Below, piece after piece: positions 41,432 through 50,900 of a DNA stretch of 64,000 nucleotides; position 1 is the stretch's first letter, and every line of letters starts with the position of its first letter. A program made the translations under genes and the position numbers. Origin of the DNA: an uncultured Bacillota bacterium (GTDB lineage: Bacteria > Bacillota > Dethiobacteria > DTU022 > UBA8154); assembly GCA_937973635.1 (NCBI GenBank), contig CALJJZ010000035.1, positions 74,812 through 138,811 on the forward strand, given 5' to 3'. Below the pieces are notes generated by a model. It did not search any database and was not told the origin of the DNA. It saw only the letters and a list, made by a program, of their open reading frames with translations.

Positions 41432-41467
41432 GCAGGGGCGGCGTTGCGGCAGAAGCGCCGCCCCTGC
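41432..41467 (-). terminator. Intrinsic terminator after the alanine symporter gene
   Basis: GCAGGGGCGGCG and CGCCGCCCCTGC form a perfect 12-bp stem with a 12-nt loop; on the minus strand it is followed by CCTGTTTTTTG. Confidence 0.75.
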
Positions 41468-41520
41468 TTGCGGCTTAACCGTAGACCCGGCCGATGGGGA
41501 AGAGGCGCTGAGACATTGCC

Positions 41521-42912
41521 TTACCTTTCTGCCGCAGATTTAACCTTTGCTGCAGGTTTAACTTCTTTATACGCCTCCGTACTAAAGAATTCCCTGGTCA
41601 GCTTGATGACCACGCCGCTTAAAGCAAAAAGGGCGATGATATTGGGGATAGCCATCAGGGCATTGAGGGTGTCGGCCACGTTCCAGACCATCTTCAAACC
41701 GCCAAAGGCGCCGACAAAAAGGAAGGGAATCCAGATGATCCTGTAGGGTATGATAATCCTGGTGCCAAAGAGGTACTCGGCGCACTTTTCCCCGTAGTAA
41801 CACCAGACGATGGTGGTCGTATAAGCAAAGAGAATTACGCCGATAGCCACAAGGGCGCTGCCCAGGCCGGGCAGACCCACGTCAAAGGCTGCCGCCGTCA
41901 GGGAAGCGCCGGTTAAGCCCGAGTACCAGCGTCCCGAGGTCAAGATGGCCAGGGCCGTCATGCTACAGATGACAATCGTATCGGTAAATACTTCAAACAA
42001 ACCCCATACGCCCTGCCGCACAGGGTGGTCGACCTTGGCGGCGGAGTGGGCGATGGGGGTGCTGCCCAGGCCCGCCTCGTTGGAAAAAACGCCCCGGGCG
42101 ATACCATAACGCAGCGTCATCATAATCGTGGCACCGGCAAAGCCCCCCACAGCGGCGGCAGGCCTGAAAGCATGGTAGAAAATCAGGCCAAAAGCCGCCG
42201 GCACATGTTTTATGTTAAGGATAATAACAATCATGGCGGCAACAATATAAAACACGGCCATAAAGGGAACGACTGTTTTGGTCACTTCGGCTATCCTTTT
42301 AATCCCGCCGATGGTAACGATGCCGGTAAAAAAGGCAAGGATAATTGCTGTCCAAATGAAGGGCACGCCAAAGGTGGAATGCAGCACATCGGCCATGGAG
42401 TTTGCCTGCACCATATTGCCGATGCCGAGGGCGGCCAGGGCGCCAAAAATACTGAAAATTACCGCCAGCCAGGGCATTTTCAGGCCGTTTTTAATATAAT
42501 ACATGGGGCCGCCGGCCACCACGCCGCCCTTAAATTCACGGTAATGGACGCCCAGGGTAACCTCTGCATAGTTGGTGACCATGCCCAAGAAGCCGCAGAC
42601 CCACATCCAGAAGATGGCCCCCGGGCCGCCGATGGCGATGGCCGTGCCCACCCCGGCGATATTGCCTACACCTACGGTAGAGGCAATAGCTGTGGTCAGG
42701 GCCTTGAAAGGAGAAATATCCCCTTTGTCCTTTTCATCCACATAGCGGATTTTGTGCCAGATCTCCCGGCAAGCCCTGCCAAACTGGGTAAACTGCAGGA
42801 AACGCAAACGCAGCGTAAAATAAAGCCCCACGCCAACGATGAGGATCAGCATCGGCGGTCCCCAAACAATACCGTTTAACCAGTCATTAAAAGCCAGCAA
42901 CGCCGCACCCAT
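41521..42912 (-). CDS. Sodium/alanine symporter (AGCS family)
   Basis: A 463-residue membrane transporter with about ten to eleven helices. Family blocks include FTQFGRACREIW, GDISPFKALTTAIASTVGVGNIAGVGTAIAIGGPGA, FWMWVCGFLGMVTNYAEVTLG and YGIARGVFSNEAGLGSTPIAHSAA. It imports alanine or glycine with sodium (or protons). It is monocistronic with a strong terminator, and its 234-base upstream region is A/T-rich; no glycine riboswitch was recognised there. Confidence 0.95.
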   Translation of the reverse strand: MGAALLAFNDWLNGIVWGPPMLILIVGVGLYFTLRLRFLQFTQFGRACREIWHKIRYVDEKDKGDISPFKALTTAIASTVGVGNIAGVGTAIAIGGPGAIFWMWVCGFLGMVTNYAEVTLGVHYREFKGGVVAGGPMYYIKNGLKMPWLAVIFSIFGALAALGIGNMVQANSMADVLHSTFGVPFIWTAIILAFFTGIVTIGGIKRIAEVTKTVVPFMAVFYIVAAMIVIILNIKHVPAAFGLIFYHAFRPAAAVGGFAGATIMMTLRYGIARGVFSNEAGLGSTPIAHSAAKVDHPVRQGVWGLFEVFTDTIVICSMTALAILTSGRWYSGLTGASLTAAAFDVGLPGLGSALVAIGVILFAYTTTIVWCYYGEKCAEYLFGTRIIIPYRIIWIPFLFVGAFGGLKMVWNVADTLNALMAIPNIIALFALSGVVIKLTREFFSTEAYKEVKPAAKVKSAAER

Positions 42913-43146
42913 AAAAAAATAAATCCCTCCTTTTGAAAATCGCTTCCCTAATATTTTTCAAGGGATGTTTCAAGAATCCTTTTTTTATTAATAATATTTC
43001 AAAAAAATAAATATTTATGCCGGAAGCCGCCTTAACGGCAGTCGGTAAAAATGCGGGAGATTTGTGGCAGGATAATGGGAAAAAATAAAGAAGTTATACG
43101 TCTATGGGATAATTTGACGTTTAATTTTTAGCGGGGAGGCGGAGTT

Positions 43147-44070
43147 ATGGAGGAAACGCGCAGGCCCCCGGCTGTATCCACCACGGGCCTGTCCAAACAT
43201 TTTAAGCATCATCCGGCCCTTACCAACCTGAATTTAACGGTCCCGCAGGGCATTATTTTCGCTTTGCTTGGTCCCAACGGCTCGGGGAAAACCACCTTTC
43301 TCAAGCTGCTGCTGGGCCAGCTTAGACCCAGCGCCGGGCGAGGCACCTGTTTGGGGTTGGATATTGTTACACAAAGTCATCTCATAAGGCAGCGGACCAC
43401 TTACCTGGGGGAAGAGCTCAAGCTTTACAGTTATATGAAAGTGGCAGATTTCATCTCTTTTTGTCAGGGGCTTTATCCGCGCTGGAATACTGAACTGGTA
43501 GAGCATTACCGCCGGGAGTTTGGTCTTCCTTTAAAAAGACGTATCCATGCCCTCTCCTTCGGCATGAAAACGCAGCTTGCGCTCCTTGTCTCCCTGGCGC
43601 CTGAACCAGACCTGTTATTGCTGGACGAACCCCTGGCCGGCCTTGACCCGCTCTTCAGGCAGCGTTTTTTTAATACGGTCCTGGCGGAAACCATAGCCAG
43701 GGGCAAAACAGTAATTATCGCTTCGCACCAGCTGAATGAAGTAGAGCGTATCGCCGACCGGGCGGCCTTCCTCTACCAAGGGCGGCTGCTGCATGAAGCT
43801 TCCCTGGCAGAGCTCAAAGCCGCCAACCGCAGCATCCGGGTCGTTTTCCTGGAAGAGCCGCCTCCTTCTTTCTGGCAGACGGAAGGGCTTAACAGCGTGG
43901 AACAGCGCAATCATACTTATCTTCTGCATGTAAATGCCAATTTTGAACTGATTTACCGGAAATGCCAGGAGATCCCTCATTCCCGGCTGGAAACCCTGGA
44001 CAACAGTCTGGAGGAGATTTTTTTATTGCTGCTGCAGAAGCAGGAAAGGCAGGAATCCCAAAGTGGCTAA
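43147..44070 (+). CDS. ABC transporter ATP-binding protein
   Basis: A 307-residue ATPase subunit. Walker A GPNGSGKTT, Q-loop region, signature LSFGMKTQLAL (divergent from LSGGQ), Walker B LLLLDEPLAGLDP, H-loop IIASHQ. The C-terminal 80 residues (SIRVVFLEEPPPSFW) are the extra domain of CcmA/YtrB-like exporters. The next gene overlaps by eight bases and encodes the membrane partner. The substrate is unknown. Confidence 0.93.
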   Translation: MEETRRPPAVSTTGLSKHFKHHPALTNLNLTVPQGIIFALLGPNGSGKTTFLKLLLGQLRPSAGRGTCLGLDIVTQSHLIRQRTTYLGEELKLYSYMKVADFISFCQGLYPRWNTELVEHYRREFGLPLKRRIHALSFGMKTQLALLVSLAPEPDLLLLDEPLAGLDPLFRQRFFNTVLAETIARGKTVIIASHQLNEVERIADRAAFLYQGRLLHEASLAELKAANRSIRVVFLEEPPPSFWQTEGLNSVEQRNHTYLLHVNANFELIYRKCQEIPHSRLETLDNSLEEIFLLLLQKQERQESQSG

Positions 44071-44752
44071 GCAACAGATTAACCCCTTTCTCTTAAAAAA
44101 GGAAATGCAGGAGAACTGGAGCAAGTACCTGCTGTGCAGTCTCATGTTGGGGTTAACAGCAGGATGGGGCGCAAGTTTCTACGGTATGGACGGGGGGCGC
44201 TACTGGCTTACAGACATTTTGCCTTTTTTGGGCGCAGCAGCGGCCATCATCCTGGGTATGGGCTCCTTCTCCCTGGAACGGGCGCGGGGAACCCTCCTTT
44301 TCCTCCTGAATACTCCTCTGACCAGGGAGACAATTTACCGCACTAAAATATGGTGCGGGATCCTGCTGCTGACCGGGTCGCTGCTAGTGGCTTGGGCCAG
44401 CTTTTTTCTGGCAGCCCGCCTCTTCGGCCATCTCTCCTTCTCCGGAGCTTTTGCCGCCGCTTTTTTCCTTACCTTTTTGGGCCTGGTTTTTTGCCTGCAG
44501 CTGAGTATCTTTTTCTCTGTGCTCAGCGCAGACCCGGTCAAGGCCAGTATTGCCTCCGCTTTTTGTCTTTTTATCCTGTACAGTGCTGCTCTTTTGGAAA
44601 AGACGCGCTTTATTTCACCCTTTTACTATATGCGCGGCGGGACATTAATAGAAGGAGGGCCTTTCCCCTGGCCGGATCTCGCCGTCCTGCTGGCGGCAAA
44701 CTTCGCCCTTTACCACCTAGGCCGGCACATCTGGCTGCGGCTGGAGGAATAG
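44063..44752 (+). CDS. ABC-2-type membrane permease
   Basis: A 229-residue protein with about six hydrophobic helices (LLCSLMLGLTAGWGASF, FLGAAAAIILGMGSFSLE, ILLLTGSLLVAWASFFLAARL, FAAAFFLTFLGLVFCLQLSIFFSVL and others) and the SLERARGTLLFLLNTPLTRE segment found in ABC-2 permeases. It starts GTG within the ATPase gene. Together they form a two-gene exporter or lantibiotic-immunity-like transporter; no peptide gene is beside it. Confidence 0.87.
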   Translation: MAKQQINPFLLKKEMQENWSKYLLCSLMLGLTAGWGASFYGMDGGRYWLTDILPFLGAAAAIILGMGSFSLERARGTLLFLLNTPLTRETIYRTKIWCGILLLTGSLLVAWASFFLAARLFGHLSFSGAFAAAFFLTFLGLVFCLQLSIFFSVLSADPVKASIASAFCLFILYSAALLEKTRFISPFYYMRGGTLIEGGPFPWPDLAVLLAANFALYHLGRHIWLRLEE

Positions 44753-44820
44753 GACAGGCCAAAGCAAAAGAACAAGGCCAAAAAAAAAAGAGAACGAGAG
44801 TAAGATGGGGGGGCAAGGAG

Positions 44821-46083
44821 CTACTTGAGGGCTATGGCCGGAAGGTAGAAGGTAACCCCTTCCCGGCCCTGCAGCAGCTCGCTGCCGGTAAAGCCGTAAG
44901 CAGGCAGGCGGGCCGTTTTCACACCCTCGCCGTCTTCCAGCAGAAAGTCATGGTAGGTAAACTTAACCTCACGGAAGGAAAAACGCAGTTGCTGGCCCTC
45001 CACGGAGCCCTGCAAACGTTGCAGCTGCTTTAAAGCGTCGGCCGGCGCCAGGAGGGCGTAGTACCCTGCCGGGGCCACAGCGCCGCTCTCCTGATAATAA
45101 TAAGCGATTACGCCTTTACTCTCATGGACATGGAGAATCACCGCCGGAGAGAGATGATATACAATCTCTGCATAGAGGCCCTGTGTTGTTTCCTTGACGC
45201 TGACGCTGACCTTTTCCCCTGTTTTCAGCCGGAAACCCTCCAGGGCAAGGAGCCGCTCCGCCCATTCCGGCGTGCCAAAAAGATCCACCTCCGGCGTCGC
45301 AGCAGGGGCGATCTTATTGGGTTCCCAGCTTACATTAACCTTTTCCACAGGGTACAGCGCTTCAGCCAGGGGGCCGTAATGGAGGACGGGATTGCCGGTA
45401 AGGGCAAAGGTGCGGAGCTGTCTTAACAGCTCAAATTCGGGCTCAGCCGGCAACACAGGCGGAGCCGCAGGCTCGTTTGCCGGTACAGCCGGCCTCTCCG
45501 CCGGCGGTGCAGGGTTGGTGCCGGGGCCGGAAGAAGACCCCGCAGCAGGGGGAGGAGCCGGCGCCTGGCTGCCCTGCTCCTGTTTTACCGCTGAAGATTC
45601 AGGTTTCTCTGTTGTTTCGTTCTGTTGGGGCAGAGACGGTGAAAGTTCTGCTCCAGGGCTGGGCAAAGCGGCAGCTCCCGGAGAAAGCATGGAGGTTTCC
45701 CGCTGCTCCTGCCGTCTTTCCATGTTCAGGGCAAGGGGCTCCTGCGGCCGGGGTGCCGGATGGTTAAAAATGCTCAAAGCAAGGAAAAAGAGCAGCAACC
45801 CTGCCGTCACAAGGCCAAAGGAACGGCTGCTCCACCGGGGCACCCTGTGTACAGCCAGTTTCTGCAAGCCGGAAAGCAGTCCCCACCGGCGCTGCGTTTT
45901 CCTTTGCGGCGCTATCTTTTCTGCGGCCTCCGCCAGCAGCTTATCCTTCAGCTCCTGGCGGAAAGACAGAGAAAAAGAGGGCTCCGGCAGCCGCTCAAAC
46001 AGCGCGGCCGTTTCTTTTAAGTCCAGCTCCTCCGCAGGGGAGCCGCACATTTCTTCCAGGGTTTCTTCCCACCGGTCCCTCAT
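44821..46083 (-). CDS. Membrane anti-sigma-like protein, partner of the ECF sigma factor
   Basis: A 420-residue single-pass protein. A cytoplasmic N-terminal part (1-85) carries no HxxxCxxC zinc-finger motif, so it is not a classical ZAS anti-sigma factor. A TM helix at about 90-110 (SFGLVTAGLLLFFLALSIF) is followed by a Pro/Glu/Ser-rich linker (about 120-215) and an outside domain (about 220-420) of unknown fold. Its start overlaps the sigma factor stop. Anti-sigma function is inferred from position and topology. Confidence 0.72.
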   Translation of the reverse strand: MRDRWEETLEEMCGSPAEELDLKETAALFERLPEPSFSLSFRQELKDKLLAEAAEKIAPQRKTQRRWGLLSGLQKLAVHRVPRWSSRSFGLVTAGLLLFFLALSIFNHPAPRPQEPLALNMERRQEQRETSMLSPGAAALPSPGAELSPSLPQQNETTEKPESSAVKQEQGSQAPAPPPAAGSSSGPGTNPAPPAERPAVPANEPAAPPVLPAEPEFELLRQLRTFALTGNPVLHYGPLAEALYPVEKVNVSWEPNKIAPAATPEVDLFGTPEWAERLLALEGFRLKTGEKVSVSVKETTQGLYAEIVYHLSPAVILHVHESKGVIAYYYQESGAVAPAGYYALLAPADALKQLQRLQGSVEGQQLRFSFREVKFTYHDFLLEDGEGVKTARLPAYGFTGSELLQGREGVTFYLPAIALK

Positions 46084-46643
46084 TACTTCTTCTCTCCTTC
46101 TCTTTCCAGTTCCAGCCTGCGCCGCAGGCTTTTTAAGCCGCGAAACAGCAGGGCTTTCACCGCTCCTTCGTTTTTGTCCAGAATCTGGGCTATCTCCTTT
46201 AAACGTAAACCTTCGCGAAAACGGAGCAACAGGGCATCCTGCTGGTCCGGGCTCAACGTGCTTATAGCCGCCATTAGCTCTTCCTGCGTGCAGTTCTTTA
46301 TGGCCACGGCCTCCGGGTCTTCCTGCTCCGGGGCTACCAGCTCGTTGACCATGGCATCATCGAGTAAAACCGGCTCCTGTTTGCGGTAGCTATCCACAAG
46401 CTGGTTGCGGGCTATGGTGTACAACCAGCAACCAAAGGACCGCTCCTGCCATTTAAATTTATCCAGGTTGGCCAGGGCTTTGTAAAATGTTTCCGCTACC
46501 AGGTCCTCTGCTAGTTGCGTATTCTGCACGCGATAAAAAATATAGCTGTATATCTTGGGAAAGTAATGGTCATACAAGGGGGCAAAGGAGACAGGGTCCC
46601 GCTGTGCCCTGACCACTATTTCCCACTCTTTATCTTTCAGCAT
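46083..46643 (-). CDS. ECF RNA polymerase sigma factor
   Basis: A 186-residue ECF sigma factor. Region 2 reads FAPLYDHYFPKIYSYIFYRV, AEDLVAETFYKALANLDKF and WLYTIARNQLVDSYRK; region 4 reads AISTLSPDQQDALLLRFREGLRLKEIAQIL. The ATG at 46643 (RBS AAGGAGA) was chosen over the GTG at 46673. It is coupled to the following membrane protein. The target regulon is unknown. The 283 bases upstream to 46926 hold no gene. Confidence 0.93.
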   Translation of the reverse strand: MLKDKEWEIVVRAQRDPVSFAPLYDHYFPKIYSYIFYRVQNTQLAEDLVAETFYKALANLDKFKWQERSFGCWLYTIARNQLVDSYRKQEPVLLDDAMVNELVAPEQEDPEAVAIKNCTQEELMAAISTLSPDQQDALLLRFREGLRLKEIAQILDKNEGAVKALLFRGLKSLRRRLELEREGEKK

Positions 46644-46926
46644 TAACGCCGGCCCTCTCCTTTTCCCGGCCACAGGCGGCAGGCAACATCCTTAAAAGAT
46701 CCAGTTTCCGGTTACTCCAGGGTTAATAATTCTGCACCGGCAGCTGTTTCTCCTGCCATGGGACAAGGATCCAGGTTTTCCCTCCACTGGCTGGTTGAGG
46801 ACAGGAACCTTACGCTTTTCCCAGGACCGGCGTCCGGGGACGGCCTTAACCTTCGTCCGCCGTTCTCACCGCTCCTTATTTACTATAACGGCAAAAAAAG
46901 CAAAAAGTTACTCTCCGGGAATCAAT

Positions 46927-47916
46927 TTAAAGGCAGATTGCACCGCCGGGGAAACAGCTTTCCACGAGCAGGGCCAGCATGCCGTAGATCCCCGCATCGT
47001 TGCCCAGTTCCGCCAAACGGATCTCCAGGCCCTCGGCAATGGGAGGGGAGACAGCGGCAGCAAAGCTCCTGCGTATTGCCGCTAAAAACTGGTCTCCCTG
47101 GGCCGCCATGCCGCCGCCTAGAAGAATAATGCCGGGATTAAGGATATTGGCGGCAACGGCCAGGGCCCGTCCCAGGTAAAAGGAGGCCGTGTCAATGATC
47201 TGCCGGGCCGGGCCGTCGCCCAGGCTGGCGGCGGCAAAAACGTCCTCCGCGCGCAAAGCTGCCGCCTCGTCTTTTAGCTGCCGCAGGAGGGTGGGCGTGC
47301 CGGCAGCGTACAGCTCGCGCCCCTTTAAAGCAATGGCGGTACCGGAAGCCAGGGCTTCCAGGCAGCCGTGGCGCCCGCAACGGCACAGGGGACCGCCGGA
47401 GAGCATGGGGATATGGCCTATTTCCCCGGCAAAGCCCCTGCTGCCGCCAAACAATTTACCGTTTAGGACAAGGCCGCCTCCAATCCCCGTCCCCAGGGTA
47501 AGGAGCAGCAGGTTCTCCTGCCCGCGGCCGGCACCATAACAGTACTCACCGTAAGCGGCGGCGCTGGCATCGTTTTCTACGGCCACAGGCAGCTTAAGAG
47601 ACTCTTCCAGCTTAGCTTTTAAAGGGAGTCCGTCCCACCCCGGCAGGTTGGGGGAACAAACCATTATATCCTTCTCTTTGTTGTAGAAACCGGCAACACA
47701 GACGCCGACCCCGGCGACCTCAGACCACGGACAGCGGGCTTCCTCCAGCAGGGCGGCCAGGGCCTCCTTAAGTGTTAGGAGTACAGCCGCCGCGCCCCTT
47801 CCTGCCTGCGTAGGCAGAGTGCGAGCGGCCGTGATCCGCCCCCCCGCTTCTGCTAGCGCTGCGCGTATCTTCGTCCCCCCTAGGTCCACGACAATAAGGT
47901 AAGACAAAGGGTCCAC
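46927..47916 (-). CDS. glcK: ROK-family glucokinase
   Basis: Phosphorylates glucose to glucose-6-phosphate; 329 residues. ATP-binding DLGGTKIRAAL, the sugar-binding VENDASAAAYGEY, the zinc motif CRCGRHGCLEALASGTAI and GTGIGGGLVLNG are all present. It is the last gene of the glycogen run and would recycle glucose freed by debranching and 4-alpha-glucanotransferase. The start is GTG 47916 or TTG 47907 with GGAGG; not resolved. Confidence 0.92.
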   Translation of the reverse strand: MDPLSYLIVVDLGGTKIRAALAEAGGRITAARTLPTQAGRGAAAVLLTLKEALAALLEEARCPWSEVAGVGVCVAGFYNKEKDIMVCSPNLPGWDGLPLKAKLEESLKLPVAVENDASAAAYGEYCYGAGRGQENLLLLTLGTGIGGGLVLNGKLFGGSRGFAGEIGHIPMLSGGPLCRCGRHGCLEALASGTAIALKGRELYAAGTPTLLRQLKDEAAALRAEDVFAAASLGDGPARQIIDTASFYLGRALAVAANILNPGIILLGGGMAAQGDQFLAAIRRSFAAAVSPPIAEGLEIRLAELGNDAGIYGMLALLVESCFPGGAICL

Positions 47917-47957
47917 CCCCTCCAGAAACGGGCAGCTTAACTTCAGCTTTGCCCGGT

Positions 47958-50900
47958 TCAGGCTTTCGTCGTTAAATTTTCGGTCCTCTCTTTGTTCCTG
48001 TGATATTTTTCGCTCAGGGCGCGCAGCTCCCGAGCCACAGCGGGGGTAAGCTCTCCGCCCTTTAAACGCCAGCCCCAGTTGCCTTCCACCATGCCGGGGG
48101 TATTCATACGCGCGCTGCTGTCCAGGGAAAGGACGTCCTGCAAAGGAAGGATTACCAGGGCGGCATCACTGGCCATGGCGGCATCGATAAAATAGCGGCA
48201 GATCTTTTCCTTCTCCGCCTCCGCCGGCTCCCCTTCCTGCTTCTCTTCCCGCTGTGCGGCCTCCTCAGCGGGTGGGATCTCCCTGCCCCCGGCCAGGTAC
48301 CAGCCTAGCAGAGTATTATTATCGTGGGTCCCGGTGTACAGGACTGTCTCCCGCTCAAACAGGGGCAGCTCCAATACGGCATCGAGGCGCGGTTCCAGCA
48401 TAAACTGCATGACCTGCATCCCCGGGATACCCAGGCGCAGCTTCAGCGCCTGCACCTCCGGCGTGACCAGGCCGAGATCCTCGGCAATAAGGGGCAGCTC
48501 CCCCAGCTCTTCGCGCAGGCTCTTGAAAAATTTTTCCCCCGGCCCTTTTACCCATCTTCCCTTTTCCGCCGTCTTCTCGCCGGCGGGGATCTCCCAGTAG
48601 CGCTCAAGGCCCAGGAAATGATCGATACGGACAAAATCCACCAGCTCCAGCAGCACCTGCAGGCGCTCCTTCCACCAGCGAAAGCCCTCTTCTTCCATTT
48701 TGTCCCAACGATAGTGGGGGTTGCCCCAGAGCTGCCCCGTTTCGCTGAAGTAGTCAGGGGGCACGCCGGCCATGAAGAGGGGGTCTCCCTCCTCGTTAAG
48801 GGCAAAGAGGTGGGGCCTGCTCCATACGTCGCTGCTGTCATGGGCTACAAAAAGGGGCAGGTCGCCGATGATCCTGACCCCTTGTTTATGGGCGTAGTCT
48901 TTCAGTTCCAGCCACTGGCGGAAAAAGAGGTACTGGAGAAATTTCTGATAAGCGATCTCCGCGGCCAGCAACGCCCTGAAGCGCTCCAGGGCTTCCGCCT
49001 GGCGGAAAGCCGCCTCTCGTTCCCAGCGGTTCCAGGGCCTGCCTCCAAAATGTTTTTTTAAGGCCATAAACAGGGCAAAATCATCCAGCCACCGGGCATG
49101 GGCCGCGCAAAAAGCAAGGTAAGCCGCGTCATCGCCACCGTTGAAGCGGGAAAAGGCGCGGCGCAGCAGCTTTTCCTTTCCTTCCTGGACCGCGGCAAAA
49201 TCTACAAAGCCCTCGGAGTGGCGCGGCACGTCCTTTAGCTCCTCCTGGTGCAGCAGACCCTCCTCCATCAGCCTGCGCAGGTCAATAAGCAGAGGATTGC
49301 CGGCAAAGGCGGAAAAACACTGATAGGGGGAGTTGCCATAAGCCGGCGGGTTTAAGGGCAGTATTTGCCAGTAAGACTGCCTGCTCTCCTTCAGAAAGTC
49401 AATAAAGGCATAGGCCTCCGCCCCCAGATCGCCGATTCCTCCCGGAGAAGGCAAAGAAGTGGGGTGAAGCAAAATGCCGCTCTCCCGCCTAGCCAGCCGG
49501 TTTGCTCCCCAGCGGTCACGGAGCAGGAGGCGCCCCTCCAAGGGCCCCAGGGTAAGCCTGAGCCGGCCATCTTCAAGGGCGAGCTCGCGGTAATGATCCA
49601 GGGGATCGACGAGGACTCCCCCGCACCAGGGGCTCAGGTCCAGGTCAAAGGCGGCCTCTCTCTCCGGCTCCCGGTTGAGCAGGACAATGGCCATATTGTC
49701 CATTTTTTCCTGACCGAAAACATCCACGCCGCCTTTAATCTCCCGCACATACGCATAGGCCCCGCCGGCGGCGTAAACGTTTTTCCAGGAACCGCTGCGC
49801 AGGACGTCATAATGATTGCGCAGGGCGATCATCGTTTGAAAATATCTCCGGACCTCCTCGTTTTCCAGGCCCCAGGGGTAGGAGCTTCTATTCTCCGGGT
49901 CTTCGCCCCCCTCCATGACCCCTGTCTCGTCGCCATAATAAATACAGGGAACCCCGGGGAAAGTCATCTGCCATAAAACAAAAAGCTTAAGGCGGGCCAG
50001 CTTGAGAGCTTCCTCCTTTTCCTGCGGGAGGTCGGCGGGAAGGCCGGCCCTAAGCTCCGTCAAAAGGCGGGCACAGTCATGGCTGCCGGTCATATTCACG
50101 GCGCTGTAAAAATGCTGCAGCGGGTAATTTTCGTACAAATTCATAATTTCCTGCTGCACTTTTTCCGCCTCGGCACGGCCAAGGATAAAGTCCAGCATCA
50201 AGCGGCGCAGGGGATAGTTGGTGACGCTGTCAAGCTCCAGGCCCAAAAGGTAATCCCTTCTCTCTCCATAGCTGATCTTGTTGGAGGCATCTTCCCATAC
50301 TTCCCCCAGGAGCACGGCTCCGGGATCCAGCTCCTTCAGCGTCCGGCGCAATTCCTGCAGGAAGGGGCCCGGAAGCTCATCGGCAACATCCAGGCGCCAG
50401 CCTTTAATCCCCATGCGGTGCCAGTGACGCAGCACGCTGTTCTCGCCGGAGATGATAAATTTACGGTAAGAGGGTTCCATCTCGTTTACATTGGGAAGGG
50501 TATCAATGCCCCACCAGCATTCGTAATCGTCGGGGTGCCGGCGAAAGCGGTACCAGGCATAATAGGGCGATGCCGTGGACTGCCAGGCGCCCAAGGTGTT
50601 ATAATTCCCTTCTTTATTGAAATATATACTGTCACTGCCCGTATGGCTGAAGACGCCGTCCAGGATTATGCTTATGCCCATCCTGGCCGCTTCCGCGCAT
50701 AACTCTTTAAAGCAGTCGTTGTCGCCGAACATGGGGTCGATAGTATGATAATCGGCTGTGTCGTACTTGTGGTTGCTGGGAGAAGCAAAAATGGGGTTGA
50801 GATAAAGGGCCCGTACACCTAGGTGTTTTAAGTAGGGGAGCTTGTCCCTGACCCCGGCAAGGTTGCCTCCGAAAAAGTCCCAGCGTGCCACCCTGTTTGT

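Noticed and set aside
42913-43146. Glycine or other riboswitch before the alanine symporter
   Set aside because: The spacer is A/T-rich and shows no conserved aptamer core or terminator/antiterminator pair.
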